Made by a program: the position numbers and the translations under genes. A stretch of DNA of 64,000 bases from AC-32 sp038236705 (GTDB lineage: Bacteria; Actinomycetota; Thermoleophilia; Gaiellales; Gaiellaceae). Shown in pieces: positions 30,748-39,920 of the stretch; position 1 is the first letter of the stretch, and each line of letters starts with the position of its first letter. The DNA is taken from the NCBI GenBank assembly GCA_038236705.1, contig JBBRZN010000008.1, positions 8,313 to 72,312 of the forward strand, in the 5' to 3' direction. The notes below the pieces were generated by a model. The model ran no database searches, was not told the DNA's origin, and saw only the letters and a program-made list of their open reading frames with translations.

Positions 30748-31545
30748 CTAGCTGCGAGGTGCGAGGCGGTCGGCCAGGGCCCGCCAGCGCGCCGGAACCA
30801 TCCAGCCCACGACGTCGTGACGCGCCTCGTAGGCGAACAGGCACGCGAACGCCCACGCGGTGCCGAGACTGAGACCTGCGAGCACGTCCGACAGGTAGTG
30901 CACCTCCAGGTAGAGGCGGCTGAAGCCTATGACCGCGACGAGCGCCACGTAGGCAATCCCGCACACGACCTGCCGGCGGGGCGCGGCGCCCCTGACCAGC
31001 AGGTACAGCGCGACGGCGTAGATCGCCGATGCGCCCGCCGCGTGGCCGCTGGGAAACGAGTACGTATCGACGTGGACGTAGGCGAGCTCCGGTCGCGGTC
31101 GGTGGAAGAGAAGCTTGAGGACGGGGTTCAAGACCTCGATGCCCAGGGCGGCCACGGAGAACAGCGTCGCCTCGTTGAACGCCCGCCGACGCAGCAGAAA
31201 CAGCGCGACGGCGACCGTGAAGAGCGCCAGGAACACGACGTTGCCCGCGAGCGTGACGACCTTGAACAGCGAGACGAGGAAGGGGCTCGAGTGCTCGTGA
31301 AGCCAGGCGCTGAACTCCAGGTCCCACCGGACCAGGGGATCCCCCGTGAGGTAGTCCTCGGTGATGTGGGCGAAGGCGGCCAGTGCCGCAACGAACAGCA
31401 GGACAAGCGCGACCTGGATCTGAACGTGTGGGTCACGCCGGTGCGACCAGGCGGAGAGCGCGAGCCCTCGCACTCCCGCCCGCCGCGCTCCGCGCAAGCG
31501 ACCCGCCGGGTGCGAGTACGTCACCGTGTCGCCCTGCGCCGCCAC
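30748..31545 (-). CDS. PAP2-family membrane phosphatase
   Basis: 265 residues, six hydrophobic segments. The three-part phosphatase signature is KLLFHRPRPE (K-x6-RP), FPSGHAAG (PSGH) and SRLYLEVHYLSDV (SR-x5-H-x3-D). Such enzymes remove phosphate from phosphatidic acid, phosphatidylglycerol phosphate or undecaprenyl diphosphate at the outer membrane face. The N-terminal ~40 residues are basic and cytoplasmic. Substrate is not determined. The 200 bp downstream of the gene, up to MoaD-MoaE, holds nothing I can name. Confidence 0.9.
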   Translation of the reverse strand: MAAQGDTVTYSHPAGRLRGARRAGVRGLALSAWSHRRDPHVQIQVALVLLFVAALAAFAHITEDYLTGDPLVRWDLEFSAWLHEHSSPFLVSLFKVVTLAGNVVFLALFTVAVALFLLRRRAFNEATLFSVAALGIEVLNPVLKLLFHRPRPELAYVHVDTYSFPSGHAAGASAIYAVALYLLVRGAAPRRQVVCGIAYVALVAVIGFSRLYLEVHYLSDVLAGLSLGTAWAFACLFAYEARHDVVGWMVPARWRALADRLAPRS

Positions 31546-31678
31546 CCCCGTAGAGTACGTTCGATTGCGCAGAGAGCTAGACTCGGTTAGCCGAGGCCGC
31601 CGACTCCGCGAAGTTCGTCCGTAGAGCTCCTTCCCCGGTCGCCCAGACTCTTCCTACCGGACCGGAGATGGAGTACTC

Positions 31679-32059
31679 ATGGTCACTGACGAATCCAACG
31701 GAAGCGCCTCCAGCGACGTCGAGAAGGCGCAGACGCAGAGCATCTTCCGCGAGGTCAACGAGCGGGTGGCGGAAATCAGCGAGCAGAAACCGCTGTACGC
31801 CCCTGCTCACGATGCGATCTGCGAGTGCGCGAAGCCCAAGTGCTCGGAACCGCTCGCGATCACCGCCGAGGATTACGAGCGCATACGGGCGCACAGCACC
31901 TGGTTTGCCGTCGCGCCGAGCGACGACCACATCTTCCCCGAGATCGAGCGCATCGTCGAGAAGAACGAGGGCTTCTGGATCGTCGAGAAAGAGGACGCCG
32001 CCGGCGCTGTGGCCGAGAAGCTCGATCCTCGGGCTCGACGGACGCCGCTCAAGACCTAG
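31679..32059 (+). CDS. Conserved hypothetical actinobacterial protein
   Basis: 126 residues. The pattern is IFREVNERVAEISEQ, a cysteine pair region CECAKPKC, ITAEDYERIRAHSTWFAVAP, then PEIERIVEKNEGFWIVEKED. I recognise this as a small family common in actinobacteria, often with the same order of motifs; no function is known to me. The CxCxxxxC arrangement could bind a metal. It is alone on the plus strand between convergent and divergent neighbours. The first ~15 residues are polar and look disordered. Confidence 0.75.
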   Translation: MVTDESNGSASSDVEKAQTQSIFREVNERVAEISEQKPLYAPAHDAICECAKPKCSEPLAITAEDYERIRAHSTWFAVAPSDDHIFPEIERIVEKNEGFWIVEKEDAAGAVAEKLDPRARRTPLKT

Positions 32060-32095
32060 CCGCGGTCACCCTGACGTTGGGAGATCGTGTCCCGC

Positions 32096-32263
32096 TCAGT
32101 ACCACTTCCCACGTGCGAAGCCGCCGAAGGCGGCGAGCCCGATCAGGACGATGATCAGCCCGATCCAGAAGCTCCAGAAGATGATCGCGAGGATTCCGAG
32201 GAGCACGATGATCCCGCCGACCGAGATGCCGGCCATTCCCCTGCTGTTGTCGCGTGCAGCCAT
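32096..32263 (-). CDS. Small hydrophobic membrane protein (55 aa)
   Basis: A short open frame from ATG 32263 to TGA 32096 reads MAARDNSRGMAGISVGG, then a long run of Ile/Leu/Val/Phe/Trp (IIVLLGILAIIFWSFW and IGLIIVLIGLAAFGG), ending FARGKWY. This is two close transmembrane segments or one hairpin with a basic C-terminus. A GGAGG sequence lies ten bases upstream. Codon third positions are G/C-rich like the neighbours. Such short proteins are easily missed by annotation. No function can be assigned. Confidence 0.7.
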   Translation of the reverse strand: MAARDNSRGMAGISVGGIIVLLGILAIIFWSFWIGLIIVLIGLAAFGGFARGKWY

Positions 32264-32324
32264 GCGCTCTTGCCCTCCGTGTCGGATGCGCGTCGCGGCA
32301 CTCTAGTGCAAACCGGCGCGGTTC

Positions 32325-33566
32325 CTAGGAGGCGCGTGCGTGCGCGAGCCGGGGCGCCTGGCCCGGTGTTTCCAGCGCCAACTGCACGGCGGCGGCGGCG
32401 TCGAGGCTTCCCCAGCCGAGCTCGTGGTTCCAGGTGCCGCCCGTCGCGCTCTGCTTGAGCACGCTCGCGATCTGCCGGACGGTGAGGCGAGGGTTCACGC
32501 CCCAGACGAGCGCCGCCACGCCGGCGACCTCGGGCGCTGCGAACGAGGTGCCGCTCGCCCACCCGTAGTAGCCGGCGGCGGCCCACGGCAGCTGCGCGCG
32601 AGGCCAGTCGGAGTCGGCGGACTCGGCGGCGAAGACGTTGTAGCCCGGAGCGGCGAGCGAGATGTAGGAGCCGGTGTTCGAGAAGGACGCCCTCGTCCCG
32701 TCGATGCTGGTGGCGCCGACGGAGAGGCCGATCCCGCCGCGGCCGCGCGAGCCGACAGGCTGAAGCAGGGCCGCCGGGTACTCAACGGGATTGCCCTGGT
32801 CGTGCTCGTTGCCGGCCGCAGCCACGACCAGGACGCCGTGGCGGAAGGCCCATTGAAGCGCGTGCTCCTCGATCGCCGAGGTCTCCGAGCCGCCGATGCT
32901 GAGGTTGATGATCTTCACGCCGTGCTTGACGGCATAGACGATCGCGGCGGCCTCGTCGACATCGGTGACGTATCCCTCGGCGTCGATCGCCTGGATCGCC
33001 AGCAGCCTCGCGTCGCCGCCGAAGCCCGAGATGCCGGTGCCGTTCGCAACGGAGCCGGTCGCAAGCGACGCGACGAAGGTGCCGTGACCGAGCCGGTCGC
33101 GAACCTTGCGCGAGCGACTGAGGACACTCCATGTCCTGGGCGACTTGTGAGCCAGATCGGGAGCGTTCAGGTCGGCGCCGCTGTCGATCACGGCGACCGT
33201 CACGCTCGAGGCCGCGCGCAAAGCCCAGTCAGGGACCTCTCCGACGCGGGCCGCGTCCCACTGCCATTCCCAGGCGATCCCCGGCTGAAAGGTCTGGGCC
33301 AGGGCCGGCTCGTCGACGGTCAGGGCCCGCCTGAGCACCGGTCGCGGGCCAGCGAGCGAGCGGCTCGTCTCGACGACGGCGCTGTGCAGGGCGGGCACCG
33401 TGCGCACGATCCGCGCGCCGGAGCGCTCGAGGGCTTCGAGCTGCCCGGTTGAGCGGTACTGAAGGACGACCTGCCGCGTGGCGGGGCTGAAAGCTGGAGT
33501 TGCGCTCGGCGCGGCTACACACGTCAGGGCGGCTGCCACACAAAGCACCCGGGCGAAGGCGCTCAT
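32325..33566 (-). CDS. Secreted subtilisin-family (S8) serine protease
   Basis: 413 residues. A signal peptide (VLCVAAALTCVAAPSATPAF) is followed by a propeptide-like part (residues ~30-115, with VVLQYRSTGQLEALERSGARI). The catalytic triad is complete: Asp in VAVIDSGADL, His in RLGHGTFVAS, Ser in SGTSFAAPEVAG. The oxyanion Asn is in VVAAAGNEHDQG. The enzyme would be exported and would cut extracellular proteins after removal of the propeptide. No cell-wall anchor or C-terminal domain is seen. It is flanked by small genes of unrelated function. Confidence 0.93.
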   Translation of the reverse strand: MSAFARVLCVAAALTCVAAPSATPAFSPATRQVVLQYRSTGQLEALERSGARIVRTVPALHSAVVETSRSLAGPRPVLRRALTVDEPALAQTFQPGIAWEWQWDAARVGEVPDWALRAASSVTVAVIDSGADLNAPDLAHKSPRTWSVLSRSRKVRDRLGHGTFVASLATGSVANGTGISGFGGDARLLAIQAIDAEGYVTDVDEAAAIVYAVKHGVKIINLSIGGSETSAIEEHALQWAFRHGVLVVAAAGNEHDQGNPVEYPAALLQPVGSRGRGGIGLSVGATSIDGTRASFSNTGSYISLAAPGYNVFAAESADSDWPRAQLPWAAAGYYGWASGTSFAAPEVAGVAALVWGVNPRLTVRQIASVLKQSATGGTWNHELGWGSLDAAAAVQLALETPGQAPRLAHARAS

Positions 33567-33625
33567 CCACGGAGCTATCGGAGCGCATCAATCGAACGAG
33601 CACCCTGAGTTGAGGGATGAAACAG

Positions 33626-33653
33626 CGAGAGGGCCGCTAATACGGCCCTCTCG
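33626..33653 (-). terminator. Stem-loop terminator of the collagen-like gene
   Basis: CGAGAGGGCCG, loop CTAATA, CGGCCCTCTCG: a perfect 11-bp stem 25 bases after the stop of the collagen-like gene on the minus strand, followed there by CTGTTT. Confidence 0.8.
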
Positions 33654-33678
33654 GCTGGACGGGATGCTCGGAGGCCGA

Positions 33679-34323
33679 TCAGGCCTCGAACCAGACGTAG
33701 AAGGCCCGGTTCGCGAGAGCGGCTGCACCGATCCCGTAGGTCGTGACCCGTGCCGGACTGCCGGCACACGTGACGAAGCTTTGTCCCGTCGCCTGAATCG
33801 AAGGCGTCGCGAGAGTGTCGAAAACCGGCCCGATGTTGTTCCCCGTGGCGACCATGTTCTTGGGCGTGAACCCGAGTCCGGAGAAGCAGTAGTACCCCGT
33901 CGCGGGGTTCGTGACCATTGCGTCCGTGATCCCCTTGCTTTGCTCCTCGACTACGCCGCCGCTGGAGTCGACATACGCATACGCGACCGCAGTTCCGGCG
34001 ACTCCCTGGATGCCCTGGGTGCCCTGGATGCCCTGGATGCCCTGGATGCCCTGGGTGCCCTGGGTGCCCTGTGCACCCGTGGCGCCCTTGGCACCCTGAG
34101 CGCCCGTCAGGCCTCGTAGGCCTCTGTTGCCCTTGAGTGCCGCTCGCGCGGCCTTGCTCAGGTCCTTGGTTTTCAGCGAGCCGTTGACGACTTGCGGCGA
34201 CGCGACCGTGTTCTTTCCGATCAGTGCGGTCGAGGCCGCGTACGTCGTTCCTCCGAGCGCGAGGAACAACGCAAGCATCGCGATTGTATTTCTGCGCAGG
34301 AAGCGCAGGAATCCTCTGGTCAT
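33679..34323 (-). CDS. Secreted protein with collagen-like Gly-X-Y repeats
   Basis: 214 residues. A signal-like hydrophobic segment (NTIAMLALFLALGGTTYAA) is followed by the motif IGKNTVASPQVVNGSLKTKDL and then about 16 Gly-X-Y triplets (residues ~65-113, rich in GIQ, GTQ, GAQ). A C-terminal domain of ~100 residues with two cysteines follows. The Gly-X-Y part should form a trimeric rod that presents the C-terminal domain outside the cell. The DNA of the triplet region (about 34005-34105) is an internal tandem repeat of ~9-bp units and could vary by slippage. This protein type is frequent in soil actinobacteria. Ligand unknown. Confidence 0.8.
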   Translation of the reverse strand: MTRGFLRFLRRNTIAMLALFLALGGTTYAASTALIGKNTVASPQVVNGSLKTKDLSKAARAALKGNRGLRGLTGAQGAKGATGAQGTQGTQGIQGIQGIQGTQGIQGVAGTAVAYAYVDSSGGVVEEQSKGITDAMVTNPATGYYCFSGLGFTPKNMVATGNNIGPVFDTLATPSIQATGQSFVTCAGSPARVTTYGIGAAALANRAFYVWFEA

Positions 34324-34432
34324 AAGACCGGTCCTTTCGGTATCGAGTGAAGCCCTGACGGCGTGACAGGGATTCTCTTACTCCCACAGGACGACACCCG
34401 GCGGCGGGTTCTTCCGCCGCTACGATGAGTGC

Positions 34433-35248
34433 GTGAGCCAGCTCTCGCCCAGGCCTGAGCTCGAGCCCGACTTTCGCGACTACGAGCCGATCCATCCCGA
34501 GCCGGGTTGGAAGAGCTTTGCGCGCAAGCTCTGGGCTCCGATCGTCGCGATCGGCGCGTTCCTCGCCAAGTTCGGCGTCGTCCTGCTCAAGTTCAAGTTC
34601 CTGTTCTCGATGTTCGTCTCGGCCGCGGTCTACGTCTGGATCGGCGGCTGGTGGTTCGGGATCGGGCTCGTCGTGCTCCTGTTCGTCCACGAGATGGGGC
34701 ACGTGTTCGAGGCGAGACACCAGGGGCTACCGGTGTCGGCGCCGATGTTCATCCCGTTCCTCGGCGCGCTGATCACGATGAAGCAGATGCCGCAGGACGC
34801 CTGGCGCGAGGCGCGGGTCGGAATCGCCGGCCCGCTACTCGGCTCGGCGGGTGCCGCGGTGATCTACCTCGCCGGCCTCGCCTACGACTCGCAGCACCTG
34901 AAGGCCCTTGCGTTCCTCGGGTTCTTCATCAACCTCTTCAATCTGCTGCCGGTGAGCCCGCTCGACGGCGGCCGGATCGTGGCGGCGATCCATCCGGCGC
35001 TCTGGCTGTTCGGGGTCCTGGGTCTGCTCGGCCTGGTGATCCTCCGGCCGAACCCGATCCTGATCCTGATCCTGCTGGTCGCGGCCAACGAGACCTGGCA
35101 CCGCTGGAAGATGCGCAGGCTTCCGGAGGTTCAGGCGTACTACAAGGTCGAGCCGCACCGGCGCCTGCTGATGGGGCTGCTCTACTTCGGCCTCGCCGCC
35201 GCGCTCGTTCTGGGCATGCACGCGACGCACGTGCCTCGCAACTTTTAG
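34433..35248 (+). CDS. M50-family site-2-protease-like membrane metalloprotease
   Basis: 271 residues, GTG start. The zinc motif is in the membrane helix LLFVHEMGHVFEA (HExxH), and the third ligand lies in SPLDGGRIVAAIH. About six hydrophobic segments are present. The N-terminal ~35 residues are acidic and cytoplasmic. The family cuts transmembrane helices, often of anti-sigma factors. No PDZ domain is present, so this is the short form. The stop codon TAG is one base before a 22-bp palindrome that contains the start of the next gene, suggesting translational coupling. Confidence 0.88.
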   Translation: MSQLSPRPELEPDFRDYEPIHPEPGWKSFARKLWAPIVAIGAFLAKFGVVLLKFKFLFSMFVSAAVYVWIGGWWFGIGLVVLLFVHEMGHVFEARHQGLPVSAPMFIPFLGALITMKQMPQDAWREARVGIAGPLLGSAGAAVIYLAGLAYDSQHLKALAFLGFFINLFNLLPVSPLDGGRIVAAIHPALWLFGVLGLLGLVILRPNPILILILLVAANETWHRWKMRRLPEVQAYYKVEPHRRLLMGLLYFGLAAALVLGMHATHVPRNF

Positions 35249-35249
35249 T

Positions 35250-35261
35250 GGTCCTCCACTA

Positions 35262-35271
<10 letters not shown>
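35250..35271. promoter_or_regulatory. 22-bp perfect palindrome containing the start codon of the LOG-family gene
   Basis: The half site is GGTCCTCCACT followed by its exact complement. It begins two bases after the M50 gene stop and includes GTG 35262, the only usable start of the next gene. In mRNA it would form an 11-bp helix hiding the start. Ribosomes finishing the upstream gene could open it. Confidence 0.75.
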
Positions 35272-35923
<652 letters not shown>

Positions 35924-35927
<4 letters not shown>

Positions 35928-36745
35928 CTCGAGAACGGTGAGACGGTGATCGGTTCGCTTTCGATCGTGAAACCGCTCGAGTCGGTCGCGGTGATCCTCT
36001 GCGTCCCCGGCGTGTGCAGGATCACGCCGGTGAAGGTGTGCTGCGCCGTGTCTTTCTGACCGTAGGCGTAGGGGCCCGGCAGGGTCGCGGCCGGATCGGT
36101 GCTCGCCAGGGTAACCGTGCCCGCGTAGTCGGCGGCGTTGTTCCCCCACGGGTCGGTCGCCCGGACGGTCGCGGCGAACGGAACTCCGCCGGTGGCGATG
36201 CTCGTCACCGTCATGAAAAGCTTCGCGGCGGCGGCCCCGCGCACGCGGACGACCGGCTGCTTGTGCGGCCCGAGCGGCCGGAAGAGCACCTTCTTGCTGG
36301 CGCTCGCCGGGCGCGTCTGGGTCAGGAAGACGTAGCCGTCTGCGGAGAGCAGCGGCGCCGAGGCGCGGTGGTAGAGGAGCCGGTAGAAGTGCCGCCGCTG
36401 GCACTCGGTGGCGATCGCGATCCGGCGGCCGACGATCGCCGTGATGCGGGTCGCGCTCGTGCAGCCCGCCGGCTGGAGCTCGACGTAGCCATTCCCGGAC
36501 GAGTTCGTGCGCTGCGGCGGAGTCCAGCCGCGGGGGACGTCGACAATCGTCTGGCCAGAGAGCGCGGCCGAGTCGGCCAGGAACGTGAAGATCAGCTCGT
36601 TGGCGGTCGAACCGGCGCTGGCTCTGTCGGGCGTCACGCTCATCTTCCCGACGCCGACGCGGCCGGCGGCTTCCGATGAGCCCGCAAGCGCGAGCACGCC
36701 CAGCAGGGCGCACAGCATCGCCGTCGTGAACGTTCCTCGCACCAT
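35924..36745 (-). CDS. Secreted hypothetical protein with Ig-like C-terminal segment
   Basis: 273 residues. Signal peptide: FTTAMLCALLGVLALAGSSEA. The middle has SGQTIVDVPRGWTPPQR and an RHFYRLLYHRASAP segment. The C-terminal ~90 residues have the pattern TVRATDPWGNNAADYAGTV, LASTDPAATLPGPYAYG and HTPGTQRITATDSSGFTIES, resembling bacterial Ig-like (big) domains. I do not recognise the family. It ends four bases inside the convergent LOG gene. It is probably a cell-surface or released protein. Confidence 0.75.
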
Positions 36746-36796
36746 CGACCCCGCACGAGTCTACTCACGGCGTCTGCCGCCTACACTGACCCCGAA

Positions 36797-38098
36797 ATGC
36801 AGTTGCGCGATCTTCCCTCCGTGGACGAGCTGGCCCGCGACGAGCGGCTCGCGGGGGAGCCGCCGGCGCTGGCGGTCGAGGCGGCTCGCGCCGCTCTCTC
36901 GCGCGCGCGTGAAGAGATAACGGCCGGTCACGATCCCGGCGACCTCGGCGAGCGGGCGCTCCGGGAGCTCGCGGCGGCACGAGCGCCGAACTTGCGGCGG
37001 ACGCTCAACGCCACCGGGGTGATCGTGCACACCAACCTCGGCCGCGCGCCGCTGGCGGAGGCCGCTCTGGAGCGCGTCGCCGAGATCGGGCGCGGCTACT
37101 CGAACCTCGAGTACGAGCTCTCGGCCGGCGGGCGCGGCTCGCGGCAGGATCACGTCGCCTCGATCCTGCGGCGGCTGACCGGCGCGGAAGCTGCGCTCGT
37201 CGTGAACAACAACGCGGCGGCGGTGCTGCTGGCGCTGGCCGCCCTGGCCGAGGGGCGCGAGGTGCTCGTCTCGCGCGGCGAGCTGCTCGAGATCGGCGAC
37301 GGCTTCCGGATTCCCGACGTGCTCGCGCGCTCGGGCGCGCGCCTGCGCGAGGTCGGCACGACGAACCGCACGCGCGCCACCGACTACGAGCGAGCGATCG
37401 GCCCCGAGACCGCCGTGCTGCTGCGCGTGCACCAGTCCAACTTCCGCGTCGTCGGCTTCACCGAGCAGGCCTCGGTGGAAGAGCTCGCGGCCGTGGCGCG
37501 ACGCCACGAGCTGCCGCTGGTGGACGATCTCGGCTCGGGCGTCCTCGTCCACCTCGAGGACGAGCCGTCCGCGAAGGAGAGCCTCGCAGCCGGCTCCGAC
37601 CTGGTCTGCTTCTCGGGCGACAAGCTCCTCGGCGGCCCCCAGGCCGGGATCGTGGTCGGGCGGGCGGATCTCGTCGAGCGTTTGCGCCGTCACCCGCTCC
37701 AGCGCGCTTTGCGGGCGGACAAGCTGACGCTGGCGGCGCTCGAGGGAACGCTCGCGCTCTACCTCGATCCCGCGCGCGCCCTGCGCGAGGTGCCGGTGCT
37801 GCGCATGCTGCACGAGCCGCTGCAAATGGTGCGAGCCCGCGCCGAGCGCTTGGCCACCGCGGTCGGAGGCGAGGTCGAGGAGACGGTCGGCCGCGTCGGG
37901 GGAGGCGCGCTCCCGCTCAGCGAGCTGCCGAGCTTCGCCTGCGCCGTCGAGGAGGAGCTGGCCGTGCGGCTGCGCGAGGTCGAGCCGCCGGTCGTCGGCG
38001 TCCTCCGCGACGGCCGCCTGCTGCTCGACTGCCGCACCCTGAACGACGCGGAGGCCGACGAAGCGGCCAGGTCGATTCAAGCCGCCCGTGCCAAGTAA
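36797..38098 (+). CDS. selA: L-seryl-tRNA(Sec) selenium transferase
   Basis: 433 residues. Family segments: LRRTLNATGVIVHTNLGRAP, LSAGGRGSRQDHVASILRRL, VNNNAAAVLLALAALAEG, VDDLGSGVLV, and the PLP-binding Lys276 in CFSGDKLLGGPQAG. SelA converts seryl-tRNA(Sec) to selenocysteinyl-tRNA(Sec) with selenophosphate. The length is as expected. It starts the selA-selB-selC block. The stop codon TAA lies in the first of two 19-bp palindromes. selD is not in the window. Confidence 0.96.
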   Translation: MQLRDLPSVDELARDERLAGEPPALAVEAARAALSRAREEITAGHDPGDLGERALRELAAARAPNLRRTLNATGVIVHTNLGRAPLAEAALERVAEIGRGYSNLEYELSAGGRGSRQDHVASILRRLTGAEAALVVNNNAAAVLLALAALAEGREVLVSRGELLEIGDGFRIPDVLARSGARLREVGTTNRTRATDYERAIGPETAVLLRVHQSNFRVVGFTEQASVEELAAVARRHELPLVDDLGSGVLVHLEDEPSAKESLAAGSDLVCFSGDKLLGGPQAGIVVGRADLVERLRRHPLQRALRADKLTLAALEGTLALYLDPARALREVPVLRMLHEPLQMVRARAERLATAVGGEVEETVGRVGGGALPLSELPSFACAVEEELAVRLREVEPPVVGVLRDGRLLLDCRTLNDAEADEAARSIQAARAK

Positions 38099-38111
38099 CA
38101 GTCTGTTACTT
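38093..38111. promoter_or_regulatory. Palindrome in the selA-selB gap, copy 1
   Basis: AAGTAACAGTCTGTTACTT: 9-bp perfect arms around one central base, containing the selA stop codon. A near-identical palindrome is at 38159-38177, 66 bp further (six helical turns). It may be an operator or an mRNA structure. Confidence 0.7.
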
Positions 38112-38158
38112 GGAGGGTCGAAGCGCCCTCGGGGCGCCAACTTCGGGGCCAGCGCGAT

Positions 38159-38177
38159 TAGTAACAGACTGTTACTA
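38159..38177. promoter_or_regulatory. Palindrome in the selA-selB gap, copy 2
   Basis: TAGTAACAGACTGTTACTA: same AGTAACAG-N-CTGTTACT core as copy 1, 11 bp before the selB start. Between the copies is a GC-rich stem (GCGCCCTCGGGGCGC). Confidence 0.7.
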
Positions 38178-38188
38178 GGACGGTTGAA

Positions 38189-39898
38189 GTGCCGCTGACG
38201 GTCGGCACCGCGGGTCACATCGACCACGGGAAGACCTGGCTCGTCAAGGCGCTGACCGGCAAGGACACCGACCGGCTGCCGGAAGAGCAGGAGCGCGGGA
38301 TCTCGATCGAGCTCGGCTACGCGCCGCTCGAGCTCCCGGACGGGCGGCGGCTGTCCGTGATCGACGTTCCCGGCCACGAGCGTTTCGTCCGGACGATGGT
38401 CGCCGGGGCGACCGGGATCGACCTCTTCCTGCTCGTGATCGACGCAGCCGAAGGCGCGCGCCCGCAGACGCACGAGCACCTGGCGATCCTCCGCCTGCTC
38501 GGGATCGAGCGCGGCGTCGTCGCGGTCACCAAGGCGGACGCCGTGGAACCGGAGGCCCTCGAGCTCGCGCTCGCGGAGGCGCGGGACCTCGTACCCGAGG
38601 CGGAGGTCGTGGCCGTCAGCGCGAAGACCGGCGCCGGGCTCGACGAGCTGCGCGCCGCCCTGGCCCGAGCCGCCGATGCCGCACAGCCCCGCGAGCGCGC
38701 CGGGGCGACGAGGCTGTACGTCGACCGCGTCTTCACGATCGACGGCGCCGGCACCGTCGTCACCGGCACCCTCTGGTCGGGCTCGATCTCTCCGGGCGAC
38801 GCCCTACGGGTCGAGCCCTCGGGCCTGGCTACTCGCGCGCGCAGCGTCCAGGTGCACGACCTGCCGGTCACGCGCGCCGAGGCCGGACAACGGGTCGCGG
38901 TCAACCTCCCCGGCGTCACGCGCACGCAGCTGGGCCGCGGCGACGCGCTCGTCCAGCCGGGCCATTACCCGGTGAGCTGGCGGCTCGACGTCGTGCTCGA
39001 GGAGCTCGAGCCGTTGCCGGCCGCGGTCACGGTGCACGCGGGGACGAGCGACGTGCCTGCGCGCGTGGTGCGCGAGGGCCGCTACGCGCAGCTCCGGTTG
39101 CGCGAGCCCGTTGTGGCCGCCCGCGGGGATCGCGTCGTGCTGCGCGCGGAGACCACGGTGGGCGGAGGCGTCGTGCTCGACCCGGCGCCTCCTCGGCGGC
39201 TCGACCCTGAACGCCTCGAGCTCCTGGAGCGCGGCGACCCGGAGGCGATCGTCCGGGCCTGCGTCTACGGGCCGGTCACGGGCCCTGCGCTGCAGGCGCG
39301 CGCGCTGCTCCCGCCGGCCGAGCTCGCCCACGGCCTCGCCTCGCTCCAGCAGGCAGGCGACTGGTTCTTCGCGCCGGAGTGGCTCGAGGAGCTGCGCGGC
39401 TCCGTTCGCACCCGCCTGACCGAGCGCGCGGCGAGCTCTCCCCTCGACCCCGGCGTCCCACTCGCCGAGCTGCTGCCGCCGGAGCCATGGGCCGCGTCGG
39501 TCGCGCCGCTCCTCCACGTCGAGCGCCGCGACGGGAAGGCCTACGCGTCGGGCGCCGCCCCGCAACTGGGAGATCACGCAGCCGCCGCAGCGAAGCTCGA
39601 GGAGCGGCTCGCCGCCGAAGACCTCGTTCGCGTCGAGGATCGCGAGCTCGCCGCCTTCCTGGAAGCCAAGGGAAAGCTCAGGCGGGTCGGCGACGGCTTC
39701 GCGGTCCCCGAGCCGCTCTACGAGCGAGGGCGCGAGGCATTGCGGACGCTGTCGCCGATCACCCTCGCCGGCTTCCGCGACGCGCTCGGTATCTCGCGGC
39801 GCACCGCACAGCTCTTGCTGGAGCGCTTCGACGCGGACGGCCTCACCCGGCGCATCGGCGACGAGCGCGTGCTCAGGCGCTCGGAGAGCCGGCGCTGA
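38189..39898 (+). CDS. selB: Selenocysteine-specific elongation factor SelB
   Basis: 569 residues, GTG start. GTPase motifs: G1 GTAGHIDHGKTWLV, switch RGISIELGYAPLEL, G3 DVPGHERF and G4 VTKADA. Domains 2-3 of EF-Tu type follow (DRVFTIDGAGTVVTGTLWSG). The C-terminal ~200 residues are winged-helix repeats (ending ITLAGFRDALGISRRTAQLL) that bind the SECIS hairpin in mRNA. SelB carries selenocysteinyl-tRNA to UGA codons. It lies between selA and selC, giving a complete insertion block except for selD. No selenoprotein gene was recognised in the window. Confidence 0.96.
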   Translation: MPLTVGTAGHIDHGKTWLVKALTGKDTDRLPEEQERGISIELGYAPLELPDGRRLSVIDVPGHERFVRTMVAGATGIDLFLLVIDAAEGARPQTHEHLAILRLLGIERGVVAVTKADAVEPEALELALAEARDLVPEAEVVAVSAKTGAGLDELRAALARAADAAQPRERAGATRLYVDRVFTIDGAGTVVTGTLWSGSISPGDALRVEPSGLATRARSVQVHDLPVTRAEAGQRVAVNLPGVTRTQLGRGDALVQPGHYPVSWRLDVVLEELEPLPAAVTVHAGTSDVPARVVREGRYAQLRLREPVVAARGDRVVLRAETTVGGGVVLDPAPPRRLDPERLELLERGDPEAIVRACVYGPVTGPALQARALLPPAELAHGLASLQQAGDWFFAPEWLEELRGSVRTRLTERAASSPLDPGVPLAELLPPEPWAASVAPLLHVERRDGKAYASGAAPQLGDHAAAAAKLEERLAAEDLVRVEDRELAAFLEAKGKLRRVGDGFAVPEPLYERGREALRTLSPITLAGFRDALGISRRTAQLLLERFDADGLTRRIGDERVLRRSESRR

Positions 39899-39920
39899 AG
39901 GTGACGTCGAACGTGCACCC

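Noticed and set aside
34005..34105. Tandem repeats in the collagen-like gene as a CRISPR array
   Set aside because: The repeats are in-frame Gly-X-Y codons with no spacers and no cas genes are near.
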